The notes under the pieces: generated by a model | Database searches by the model: none | What the model saw: the letters and a program-made list of their open reading frames with translations, nothing else | Told to the model about the DNA's origin: nothing | Shown: one piece after another, positions 1-6,417 of the stretch | Numbering within the stretch: position 1 is the first letter of the stretch | Layout of the letters: each line of letters opens with the position of its first letter | Origin: DASXTW01 sp046726275 | GTDB lineage: Bacteria > Actinomycetota > UBA4738 | Assembly: GCA_046726275.1 (NCBI GenBank) | Contig: JBKPAF010000063.1 | Span: 1-11,931 of the forward strand | Direction: 5' to 3' | DNA: 11,931 nucleotides | Program-made: the position numbers and the translations under genes

Positions 1-795
1 GCGCTCGCGTACACCATGTACCGCTCCTGGGGGTTCACCAACAGCGACATCGGCCTGTCCACGATCATCACCGGGATCTGGAACAGCTTCATCAAGCTGG
101 CGATGCCGATCATCTCGTTGGCCGTGCTCGCCATCACCGGCCGGATGAACAGATCACTCCTCGTCCCAACGGGCATCGGCGTCGCCGTGCTGATCGTCGC
201 GGTGGGTCTGTTCACGGGGATGTTGTGGAAGAAGTCCATGGCCCGGGCCGTCGGGGGAGGGATGGGGAAAGTCGCGTCTGTGGTGAGGAAGCCGTTTCGC
301 AAGCCGCCCGTTCATTGGGGCGACGCGGCCACCCGGTTCCGCCACCAGACCATCGGGCTCGTGGCGAAGCGGTGGCCGGCGCTAACCGTTTCGGCCATGG
401 TGAGCCATTTCGCCCTGTACGTGGTGCTCCTGCTCGCCCTCCGCCACGTGGGCGTCTCGGAGCAGGAGCTCAGCTGGGCCCAGGTGCTCAGTGTGTTCGC
501 CTTGGTGCGCCTGATCTCGCTTATTCCGATCACTCCGGGAGGGGTGGGACTGGTCGAACTTGGATACATCGGTGGTCTCTACGTGGCGGGGCGAGAGCAC
601 GCCGACGTTCCTCTCGACGTGTTCAAGGCTCAGATCACGGCCGCCGTCCTGGTGTTCCGGACTCTCACCTTCGTGCTCCAGATTCCCCTCGGCGCCCTCG
701 CCTATTTGATCTGGCAGAAAAAGAAGAGCTGGCGCAAGCCCGTGCCCCATGAGGCCGATGAGCCAGCGGTGGCCACGACCACGACTACCGGCTGA
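1..795 (+). CDS. Flippase-like membrane protein (YbhN / MprF N-terminal TM family), 5'-truncated
   Basis: The frame is open from base 1, so the N-terminus lies outside the window; about 264 C-terminal residues are visible. Several hydrophobic spans are seen, and the stretch LVRLISLIPITPGGVGLVE (about bases 502-561) is the signature of the lysylphosphatidylglycerol synthase transmembrane region (UPF0104/YbhN/AglD2). Members of this family are integral inner-membrane proteins thought to move or modify lipid-linked substrates; MprF uses the domain to flip aminoacylated phosphatidylglycerol. No aminoacyl-transferase domain follows: the protein ends in a short hydrophilic tail with a Thr run. The stop (793-795) lies 6 bp from the stop of the convergent ABC1 kinase gene. 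Its place beside two PAP2-type proteins and two atypical kinases suggests a role in envelope lipid handling. Family assignment is firm; substrate is unknown. Confidence 0.85.
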   Translation, partial: ALAYTMYRSWGFTNSDIGLSTIITGIWNSFIKLAMPIISLAVLAITGRMNRSLLVPTGIGVAVLIVAVGLFTGMLWKKSMARAVGGGMGKVASVVRKPFRKPPVHWGDAATRFRHQTIGLVAKRWPALTVSAMVSHFALYVVLLLALRHVGVSEQELSWAQVLSVFALVRLISLIPITPGGVGLVELGYIGGLYVAGREHADVPLDVFKAQITAAVLVFRTLTFVLQIPLGALAYLIWQKKKSWRKPVPHEADEPAVATTTTTG

Positions 796-806
796 CTCCG
801 GTCAGC
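791..806. terminator. Stem-loop spanning both convergent stop codons
   Basis: GCTGAC (791-796) and GTCAGC (801-806) form a perfect 6-bp stem closed by the tetraloop TCCG. The TGA of the flippase gene (793-795) and the reverse-strand TGA of the kinase gene (802-804) both lie inside it. A symmetric hairpin between two convergent genes is a natural bidirectional transcription end point. There is no long T tract on either side, so intrinsic termination may be weak. Confidence 0.4.
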
Positions 807-2727
807 GTTCTCGCAGGATCTGCACCACTAGGCGCAGGAGCAGCAGCAGGGAGAAGAACAGCCCGATCCCGCCGAGGAGGTTCACCAGGCTCACTCCGCC
901 CAGGCCTGGGCGCGGGGGCGCCGACAGCATGATTGCGGACGAGAGAGCAAGTGCCGAGCCGATCAGTCCGGTGACGAGCCGGTTCACCATGGTCCTGGCG
1001 ACGCGCACGTCCTCCGCCTCGGAGAGGAGACTGATCCGGGTCCGCAGCTCGCCCCGGAGCAGGGTCTGGGCCAGCTCGTCGAGCTCCCGGGGGAGCCGGC
1101 CGAGGATGGGACCCGCGCTCATCGCTTCCTGCAGCACCAGCTCCTGGAGGTTCGCGGGAGCGACCTGCTGGGCCACCACGTCTCCTCCTACACGGGTCAC
1201 TGCCTCAGCAACGTTGTAGCCGGGCGCGATCACCTCGAGGGTCCCCAGCAAGGTGACCAGCGTCCGGAAGAGCGTGGTGGTGGACCGGGGCAGGACTATC
1301 CCGAAGTCGCGGAACACGAACAGGACCTCGCCGAAGAGCTCGGGGTTCATTTTGGAGTCCGAGCGGACTGCTCTGGAGAGCAGCCTGGCAAGTTCCCGAT
1401 CGAGAGCCTCGTGATCGATCCGTGTCGTGTGGGTGCCGATACGGAGGGCGGCCGACCGGACCAGAGAGGGATCCTCGGTCTGGAGTCCCCTCATCATGTC
1501 CATCAGCCCGGCCCGCTCGAACCGGTCGAGCCGGCCCACCGCCCCGAAGTCGATCAGCGCAAGCCGCCCGTCGGTGCGCAGGAAGACGTTGCCCGGGTGA
1601 GGGTCCGCATGGAACGGCTCCCCTCCGAGCATCTGCCGGATCATCAGGGAGAGGAGGGCGTCCGCCAGCGCTTGGCGGCGGTCTCGGACCAGCCCGTCCA
1701 GGACCCCCTCCGCCCCGACACTCCGACCGATGACCCGTTCCTGCACCAGGATGCGACTCGTGGTGAAGTCCTCAACCACCTCGGGGATGGTGATGGGATC
1801 GGAGTCGTGGAGGTTGCGCCTGGCCGCGATGCCGTTCGCGGCCTCGATCCTGAAGTCCAGCTCCTCGCGCGTCTCCTCCGCGAAGCCGGCGACCAGCTCC
1901 TTGAGCCCGAGAGGCCCGGCCCAAGTCGTCCGCCGTACGAGCCGATCGCTCAGACGGACCAGGATGTCCAGGTCCTGCTCGACCGAGTCACGCACCCCCG
2001 GCCGTTGGACCTTCACCACCACCTCCTGGCCATCCCGCGCCCGACCGAGGTAGGTCTGGGCGATGGACGCCGAACCGATCGGGTCCTGGGACAGCTCGGG
2101 GAACACGTCCTGGGGCGGGCCGAGCTCCTCCTCGATGACCGCGCGAGCGGCGGCGGGGTCCGCGGGAGCAGCCTGATCCTGAAGCCTGGCCAGCTCGGCG
2201 GCTACCGCCCGAGTGACGATCTGGGGCTGGGCCGCCATGGCCTGGCCGAGCTTGACGAACAGCCCGCCGGCGTCCTCGAAGGTCGCCCCGAGCGAGCGGC
2301 CTAGCCGTGACCCCCCCACCTCGGCGTTCTCGCCCCCCGAATGAAGGAGGCCATGGCGGATGGCGATCATGCTCACCTGCCAGTAGCGGATCGTGCGGCG
2401 TATCAGTCGCCGGATGCCCAGGATGGGATGCGGGATGCCACGGCCGAACCGGCGGGGCCGCGGCCTGGCGATGAGCTCGACCAGCGCGACCGCCAGCATC
2501 GTGAACACCGTGACGAGGGCGTAGACGCCGAACACGGCGCGAAGAGGGAGGTTGGTCACGTTGTTGGTGACCACCTTGAGGACGATCACCGTGCAGGCTT
2601 CTGCGACGAGCACCGCAGCGAGGGTGACCAGCCATCGGCCCCGCTCGACGTCGAGAAGACGCCGGACCACCCAGGCGGCGAGGAGGACGATCAGGGTTCC
2701 GAACAGGACCTCGAAGAAACTTTCCAC
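802..2727 (-). CDS. ABC1/UbiB-family atypical kinase with N- and C-terminal membrane segments
   Basis: 641 aa with a GTG start. The ABC1 (AarF/UbiB) core is complete: KxGQ motif at K159-Q162, the Ala-rich nucleotide loop GSASIAQ (218-224) that replaces the usual Gly-rich loop, the lysine of VVVKVQRPG (K239), catalytic loop HADPHPGN (373-380) and metal-binding IDFG (D393). Family members are ATPases/kinases needed for ubiquinone or other isoprenoid lipid metabolism. Here about 95 residues with three predicted membrane spans (about 5-21, 33-53, 66-86) precede the core, and two more spans (about 580-600 and 615-638) close the protein, so it should be firmly membrane bound. It is the last gene of a three-gene operon, starting 12 bp after the lipoprotein stop; its ribosome-binding site is weak, which suggests translational coupling. 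No quinone biosynthesis gene is visible nearby, so I do not name it ubiB. Substrate unknown. Confidence 0.92.
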   Translation of the reverse strand: MESFFEVLFGTLIVLLAAWVVRRLLDVERGRWLVTLAAVLVAEACTVIVLKVVTNNVTNLPLRAVFGVYALVTVFTMLAVALVELIARPRPRRFGRGIPHPILGIRRLIRRTIRYWQVSMIAIRHGLLHSGGENAEVGGSRLGRSLGATFEDAGGLFVKLGQAMAAQPQIVTRAVAAELARLQDQAAPADPAAARAVIEEELGPPQDVFPELSQDPIGSASIAQTYLGRARDGQEVVVKVQRPGVRDSVEQDLDILVRLSDRLVRRTTWAGPLGLKELVAGFAEETREELDFRIEAANGIAARRNLHDSDPITIPEVVEDFTTSRILVQERVIGRSVGAEGVLDGLVRDRRQALADALLSLMIRQMLGGEPFHADPHPGNVFLRTDGRLALIDFGAVGRLDRFERAGLMDMMRGLQTEDPSLVRSAALRIGTHTTRIDHEALDRELARLLSRAVRSDSKMNPELFGEVLFVFRDFGIVLPRSTTTLFRTLVTLLGTLEVIAPGYNVAEAVTRVGGDVVAQQVAPANLQELVLQEAMSAGPILGRLPRELDELAQTLLRGELRTRISLLSEAEDVRVARTMVNRLVTGLIGSALALSSAIMLSAPPRPGLGGVSLVNLLGGIGLFFSLLLLLRLVVQILRER

Positions 2728-2739
2728 GGCCGTCTCTGG

Positions 2740-3312
2740 TCAGCCCGGGCAGCGAACCCCGCGCCCGCAGAGGATCACGCCCTCCTTCGCGAGCTCCTTC
2801 ACTCCCAGCGCCCGGTCCACGAAGGTCAGCGCCTCGATGGCCTCGAGGGCCTGGGCGGACTTTGCACCCTGGCTGAAGGAGAAGCGATAGGTCACGCACC
2901 CTCCGGGGAAGACGTAGTAGCGATTCCCCTGGAAGGTGGGCGGGAGGTTGGGCTCCTGGTATCGCCTCATCGGGGGCTCGCCGGGCTCCGGGTTCACCTC
3001 GACGGCGCCCGAAAGGTCGCACGCCCTGGTAAGGAACACTTTCACGGCCGCCGGTCCCGCCCGATCCGAATCCAGCCAGAACTCCGAGCGATCGTTCCGG
3101 ATGCGCTGGCCCCCAAAGGTCCACCCGGCCGGAAACTTGGAGATGCACGGGACGTACGCGGCAGTGGGCACCGACTGCGCCATGAGGATGACGGGCCCAG
3201 CATTCCTGTCTGGGCGGGGACAGAACGGAGCGGATCCGTTCTGAACAGGGGCGCACCCCGTGAGCGCTGCGCTTGCAGCCACCAGGACCAGAGCCACGCG
3301 AGCCGTCCTCAC
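2740..3312 (-). CDS. Small secreted lipoprotein of unknown function, Cys-rich
   Basis: 190 aa. I chose the GTG at 3312 because it overlaps the stop of the upstream gene as GTGA, has GGGAG (3317-3321 on the opposite strand) 4 nt upstream, and puts a classic lipoprotein signal at the N-terminus: basic MRTAR, a hydrophobic stretch, then the lipobox L17-T-G-C20. The mature protein would be anchored outside the membrane by diacylglyceryl-Cys20. It contains six further cysteines (31, 56, 98, 139, 182, 188), an even number that fits disulfide bonding outside the cell. Conserved-looking blocks are VPCISKFPAGWTFGG (54-68), WLDSDRAG (79-86) and RYYVFPGGCVTYRF (131-144). I recognise no named domain. Sitting between a PAP2-kinase fusion and an ABC1 kinase with almost no spacing, it is probably made with them and may be their extracytoplasmic partner (inference). 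The frame stays open upstream of 3312 but only antisense-like sequence lies there. Confidence 0.82.
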   Translation of the reverse strand: MRTARVALVLVAASAALTGCAPVQNGSAPFCPRPDRNAGPVILMAQSVPTAAYVPCISKFPAGWTFGGQRIRNDRSEFWLDSDRAGPAAVKVFLTRACDLSGAVEVNPEPGEPPMRRYQEPNLPPTFQGNRYYVFPGGCVTYRFSFSQGAKSAQALEAIEALTFVDRALGVKELAKEGVILCGRGVRCPG

Positions 3313-5012
3313 AGCGCTCCCGTCTGGAGGTTGTCCATGATCAGGGCCAGCGCAACCAAGAACCCAATCGCCACCAGCAGCGTGAGCCCGATCCGGCGGA
3401 TGCTCCAGCGCTGAATGGCGATCGGAGGGCGCTGCGGAGCCAGCTCGCGGAACCGGGCCAGGATGTCCCGTCCCGTTTTCCGATCCTGCTTGAGAAGCGC
3501 CCTCAGCTGCGAAGGCATCGTCACGCTGCGCGTTGCGGCGAAGGCCTCGGCGATTTCGTCGGGGGAAAAGTGCCGCAACGCTTGCTCGTACACGCGGTCG
3601 GGGTCTGTCCGCAGGGCGAGCACCAACATCATGTTGGCCAGGTCCACCGCCTGCCGCCACGGCGAGGGCCGGATCTCGGCGAAGGCCAGGTCGATGAGGT
3701 AGACCTTCCCGTCCCGGACCATGATATTCGCGGGCTTCACGTCCCTGTGGGCCACGCCGACCTCCCACATGCGCCGGATCATCGCCAACGATTCGTCGAT
3801 CACGGCATCGTCCACCTCGGCCTCGCTGATCTCCGTGCCGCCCTCGAGGAAATCCGTGATGAGGAGGTACTCGCGTTCGGGCGTGATCTCCACGAACCCG
3901 TAGCTCTTTGCGCAGGGGATGCCGAAATCGTTCATGACCAGCCCGAGGTAGTCCTCGTACTGGACCAGTCGCCGCACGGAGTTGTACGGCTTCTCGTCTT
4001 CCAGCGTGCCGTACAGGATGGTGCGCCCGATCTTGTATGAACGATCAGCCCGCAGGTGTGTCTGGGCGTACAGTTTGGCGAACAGGTGACGGTCGGGGTC
4101 GCCGGCCACGGTGAGCCTGAGTGGCGTCGATCCTCCCGAGCCGGCCAGCCCGACCGGTTTGAGATCCAGCACCGTCATGCCGAGCTGATCTTGGACAGCC
4201 TGACGGATCGCGGCGCCCCTCGCTCCGCCCACGTCCAGATGTGCTGCCCGGCCCTTCTTCCCGTATTCGATGGGGAACGCCGAGCTCGGCACGAACGTAC
4301 GGAAGGCGACGATCGGGATGCCGATCCCGATGACCGCCGCGAACAAGATGTCGGCGGGATGATTCAGACCGAGGTAGACTTGGGCGCCGGCGAGAGCCAC
4401 AAGCATCGCCGCGGCGACGAACTTGCCGATGTCACGGAGTCTGCCCCGGGGGATCAGCGTATACAGGATCCCCACCAGCGCCACAGAGAGCTCGGCCACC
4501 GGACGGGATGGGAACGATGATCCCTCCCAGCCTCCGATGATCCGCACGCCGAACGGCCGCGGACGCTGAACGACGGTACCCATCTGGTTGATCAACCAGG
4601 CGACGAACAGCGCTGAGACCACGAAGACGATCAGGTGTCTCCACCGGCGGAACACGATGAGGGCGACGATCGTGCCGAGCCGCAGGGTCCGGGTGAAGAC
4701 GGTGGACCCGAGGCCGTTGGCGATGAGCGCGAGGCGATTCAGCCACCCGGTTCGCCAGTCGGCGATCCATCGGGCCAGGACGCTCTCCTGGCGCTCGATG
4801 GAGTTGCCGACCTGGGTGACCAGAAGGAAGACCATGAACGCGGCCAGGAAGGCGAGCGCCCCCACCCAGAACCTTCCCCCCGCGCCGAGCTCCCGCGGGA
4901 GCGCAGGTGGTTGGCCGGACGGCCGTCGGCGGCGTTTCGACGTCGCCAGGTCCCTCTCGACGACCGAATGCAGCGCGGTGACGTGCCCGGCGTCCTCGCC
5001 GATCGTACCCAC
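3309..5012 (-). CDS. Fusion of a degenerate PAP2-like membrane domain to a Kdo/RIO-like kinase domain
   Basis: 567 aa with a GTG start and the purine-rich GAGGGGA directly upstream. A basic cytoplasmic N-terminus (KRRRR at 26-30) is followed by a six-span PAP2-type membrane domain (about 48-240). The three phosphatase motifs can be aligned but lack catalytic residues: Q143 for the Lys of KX6RP, PSRP (168-171) for PSGH, and A210-Q211-X5-N217-X3-D221 for SRX5HX3D. The next part (about 275-525) is a protein-kinase-like fold of the Kdo/RIO type: Lys313 in FAKLY, catalytic loop HRDVKPANI (422-430) and metal Asp441 in DLA, all intact. A single C-terminal span (541-558) ends the protein. I infer an active membrane-tethered kinase whose PAP2 part may bind a lipid without hydrolysing it. 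First gene of the operon, overlapping the lipoprotein start by 4 bp. Substrate unknown. Confidence 0.88.
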   Translation of the reverse strand: MGTIGEDAGHVTALHSVVERDLATSKRRRRPSGQPPALPRELGAGGRFWVGALAFLAAFMVFLLVTQVGNSIERQESVLARWIADWRTGWLNRLALIANGLGSTVFTRTLRLGTIVALIVFRRWRHLIVFVVSALFVAWLINQMGTVVQRPRPFGVRIIGGWEGSSFPSRPVAELSVALVGILYTLIPRGRLRDIGKFVAAAMLVALAGAQVYLGLNHPADILFAAVIGIGIPIVAFRTFVPSSAFPIEYGKKGRAAHLDVGGARGAAIRQAVQDQLGMTVLDLKPVGLAGSGGSTPLRLTVAGDPDRHLFAKLYAQTHLRADRSYKIGRTILYGTLEDEKPYNSVRRLVQYEDYLGLVMNDFGIPCAKSYGFVEITPEREYLLITDFLEGGTEISEAEVDDAVIDESLAMIRRMWEVGVAHRDVKPANIMVRDGKVYLIDLAFAEIRPSPWRQAVDLANMMLVLALRTDPDRVYEQALRHFSPDEIAEAFAATRSVTMPSQLRALLKQDRKTGRDILARFRELAPQRPPIAIQRWSIRRIGLTLLVAIGFLVALALIMDNLQTGAL

Positions 5013-5048
5013 TCCCCTCGGACTCCCATCCTCCGTGGCCTTGTCGCG

Positions 5049-5077
5049 ACTCTACCCAAGCCCCTTCGCGAAGTCAG
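5049..5077 (-). promoter_or_regulatory. Candidate promoter of the kinase/lipoprotein/ABC1 operon
   Basis: On the minus strand CTGACT (5077-5072; four of six matches to TTGACA) is followed after 17 bp by TAGAGT (5054-5049), which fits the actinobacterial -10 pattern TANNNT. Transcription would start near 5042, giving a leader of about 30 nt before the GTG at 5012. It lies in the 131-bp gap between the operon and the DUF4190-like gene, which otherwise shows nothing I can name. Read by eye only. Confidence 0.4.
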
Positions 5078-5143
5078 CCCTGGACCAGTCCCATCGCGCG
5101 CAGAAAGCGATGACCAGGAACAGGGCAAGCGAACGACGCACGT

Positions 5144-5554
5144 CTAGTCGCGTAGCTCGGTCACGAATGTCGCGAAACACGTGCGGACCGCGCTGTTGTC
5201 GTCCGATTTCGCCAGGCAGGACTCGAGATTGATGATGGCTCGCCGGTTGTCCGCGGCCCACGTGCCCACCCGGACGCTCCAAACGATGGCGAGAGCAAGT
5301 GCGAGGAGGCTGCAGATGAGCCCTGCCAGGGCCAGCCCCCGGTTCGTCGCCTGGCCGCGCCGCACCCGAGCGAGCGCGAAGCCCCCCAGGATCGCCCCGA
5401 CGATCCCTCCGATCAGAGCGAGCGGAAACAACAGGAACGAGACCGCCGCCACGAGGCTGGCAACGCCGAGAACCAGGGAAGCCACCCCCAGGCCGTTCCT
5501 CGGCTGAGTGGCGACGCCCGCGGGCGGTGGGGGAACGGGTCGAGCGGCGTCCAT
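5144..5554 (-). CDS. DUF4190-like small membrane protein
   Basis: 136 aa, ATG start with a strong ribosome-binding site (AGGAGGT ending 4-5 nt before the start). The N-terminus is proline-rich and cytoplasmic-looking (PVPPPPAG at 7-14). It is followed by NGLGVASLVLGV (20-31), a long Gly/Ala/Leu hydrophobic region to about residue 62, a basic turn RVRRGQATNRG (63-73) and a second hydrophobic stretch (74-95). This two-span layout with a basic loop and a repeated GLxxASLxxG / GLALAGLI pattern is typical of DUF4190 membrane proteins of actinobacteria, whose function is unknown. The C-terminal 40 residues are outside the repeat and hold two cysteines (113, 126) that could pair. It reads in the same direction as the kinase operon but is 131 bp upstream, with its own candidate promoter on one side and another before the operon. 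Confidence 0.75.
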   Translation of the reverse strand: MDAARPVPPPPAGVATQPRNGLGVASLVLGVASLVAAVSFLLFPLALIGGIVGAILGGFALARVRRGQATNRGLALAGLICSLLALALAIVWSVRVGTWAADNRRAIINLESCLAKSDDNSAVRTCFATFVTELRD

Positions 5555-5601
5555 AAGGACCTCCTTCCTTCTCCGGGGCCGGTAGCCCAGCGCTTTGCCC
5601 C

Positions 5602-5631
5602 AGCCTAGGCTGCCATGCCCTGACCTGTACA
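5602..5631 (-). promoter_or_regulatory. Candidate promoter of the DUF4190-like gene
   Basis: On the minus strand TGTACA (5631-5626; four of six matches to TTGACA) and TAGGCT (5607-5602; TANNNT) are separated by 18 bp. The start point would be near 5595, leaving a leader of about 40 nt that contains the strong AGGAGGT site. The -10 element lies within a perfect 12-bp palindrome CAGCCTAGGCTG (5601-5612), which could bind a regulator. By-eye call. Confidence 0.38.
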
Positions 5632-5666
5632 GCGCGGCCGGCCCGGTAGGCGCGTGGTCCCGGCGC

Positions 5667-5672
5667 TATGGT
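5667..5672 (+). promoter_or_regulatory. Candidate -10 element for leaderless PAP2 mRNA
   Basis: TATGGT fits the TANNNT -10 pattern and ends 7 nt before the A of the ATG at 5680, the spacing expected when transcription begins at the start codon itself. There is no ribosome-binding site before either ATG, which also favours a leaderless start. No -35 match is evident, as is common for such promoters. Confidence 0.3.
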
Positions 5673-6417
5673 GCTCGGCATGACCCGGAATCAGGAGGTC
5701 GTCGAGAGCGACAGCGAGACGTCGCTACACCATGAGCATCCACTGCTCGGGTCCGTGCGGCGAGACGTGGTCACCACCGTCATCCTGGCCGTCTTGACCG
5801 CGCTGCTGTTCGTACTGGTGGCCACCTCGGCGCGATCATCCATCCAGAGGATCGATGACGCGTTCCTCAAGCGCATGGTGGCAGTCCATTCCGAGCCCTT
5901 GACCGCCATCGCGAAGTTCCTGAACTTCCTGGGACTGGCGGCGGTCACCTTTCCGATCAGGGTCCTCATCGCCGGCTTCCTCGCCCTGAAGCGCCGATGG
6001 TGGCACCTGATGGCTTTCGTCGCCGCCGTGGTCCTGTCGGAGGTCACGATCGGCTCGCTCAAGGCCCTCTACGACCGACCCAGGCCTCCCGGATCATTGG
6101 TGGCGGTGAGCGGAGGCTCGTTCCCTTCCGGACACGCGGTGGCCGCGTCGGCGACCGTTGTGGCGGCCGTCATCGCCCTGTTCCCCGAGGGAGCCAGGCG
6201 GTACTGGTGGGGCTTCGCCGCGGCGCTGTTTTCGCTCGTCATGGCGTTGTCCCGCGCGTACCTCGCCGCGCACTGGCTCTCCGACGCCGTGGCCGGGGTC
6301 CTGCTCGGCACCTCGATCGCGTTGCTCACAGCCCTGATCGTCCACTTCGTCCGCTTGCAGGTGGAGGGGCCGGGCGGGTCGGAGTCCAGCGCCCGATCCG
6401 TGCCGGATCCCGGCTAA
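5668..6417 (+). CDS. PAP2-family membrane phosphatase (intact catalytic site)
   Basis: 249 aa from the ATG at 5668; the ATG at 5680 (245 aa) is equally possible and may be the better start, because TATGGT (5667-5672) is placed as a -10 element for a leaderless transcript starting there. Type 2 phosphatidic acid phosphatases hydrolyse lipid or polyprenyl (pyro)phosphates, such as undecaprenyl pyrophosphate, at the membrane surface. All three signature motifs are complete, numbered from 5668: K132-X6-R139-P140, P153-S-G-H156, and S195-R196-X5-H202-X3-D206. About six hydrophobic spans lie between 34 and 228, followed by a short polar tail. The stop TAA shares bases with the TAG of the convergent phosphoketolase gene (4-bp overlap, 6414-6417). 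The contrast with the catalytically degenerate PAP2 domain about 1 kb away is striking. Exact substrate cannot be told from sequence. Confidence 0.9.
   Translation: MVLGMTRNQEVVESDSETSLHHEHPLLGSVRRDVVTTVILAVLTALLFVLVATSARSSIQRIDDAFLKRMVAVHSEPLTAIAKFLNFLGLAAVTFPIRVLIAGFLALKRRWWHLMAFVAAVVLSEVTIGSLKALYDRPRPPGSLVAVSGGSFPSGHAVAASATVVAAVIALFPEGARRYWWGFAAALFSLVMALSRAYLAAHWLSDAVAGVLLGTSIALLTALIVHFVRLQVEGPGGSESSARSVPDPG

Noticed and set aside
1988..3256. Long minus-strand frame (422 codons) and several plus-strand frames across 1411-5232
   Set aside because: All overlap the three operon genes in other frames, have biased Arg/Gly/Pro composition and show no recognisable motif.
3313..3768. N-terminal extension of the lipoprotein gene
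   Set aside because: It would be out-of-frame overlap with the kinase domain coding region and would bury the signal peptide and lipobox that begin at 3312.
5052..5681. 209-codon minus-strand frame over the DUF4190-like gene
   Set aside because: It overlaps the better supported 136-aa protein, which has a strong ribosome-binding site and a recognisable membrane pattern; this frame has neither.
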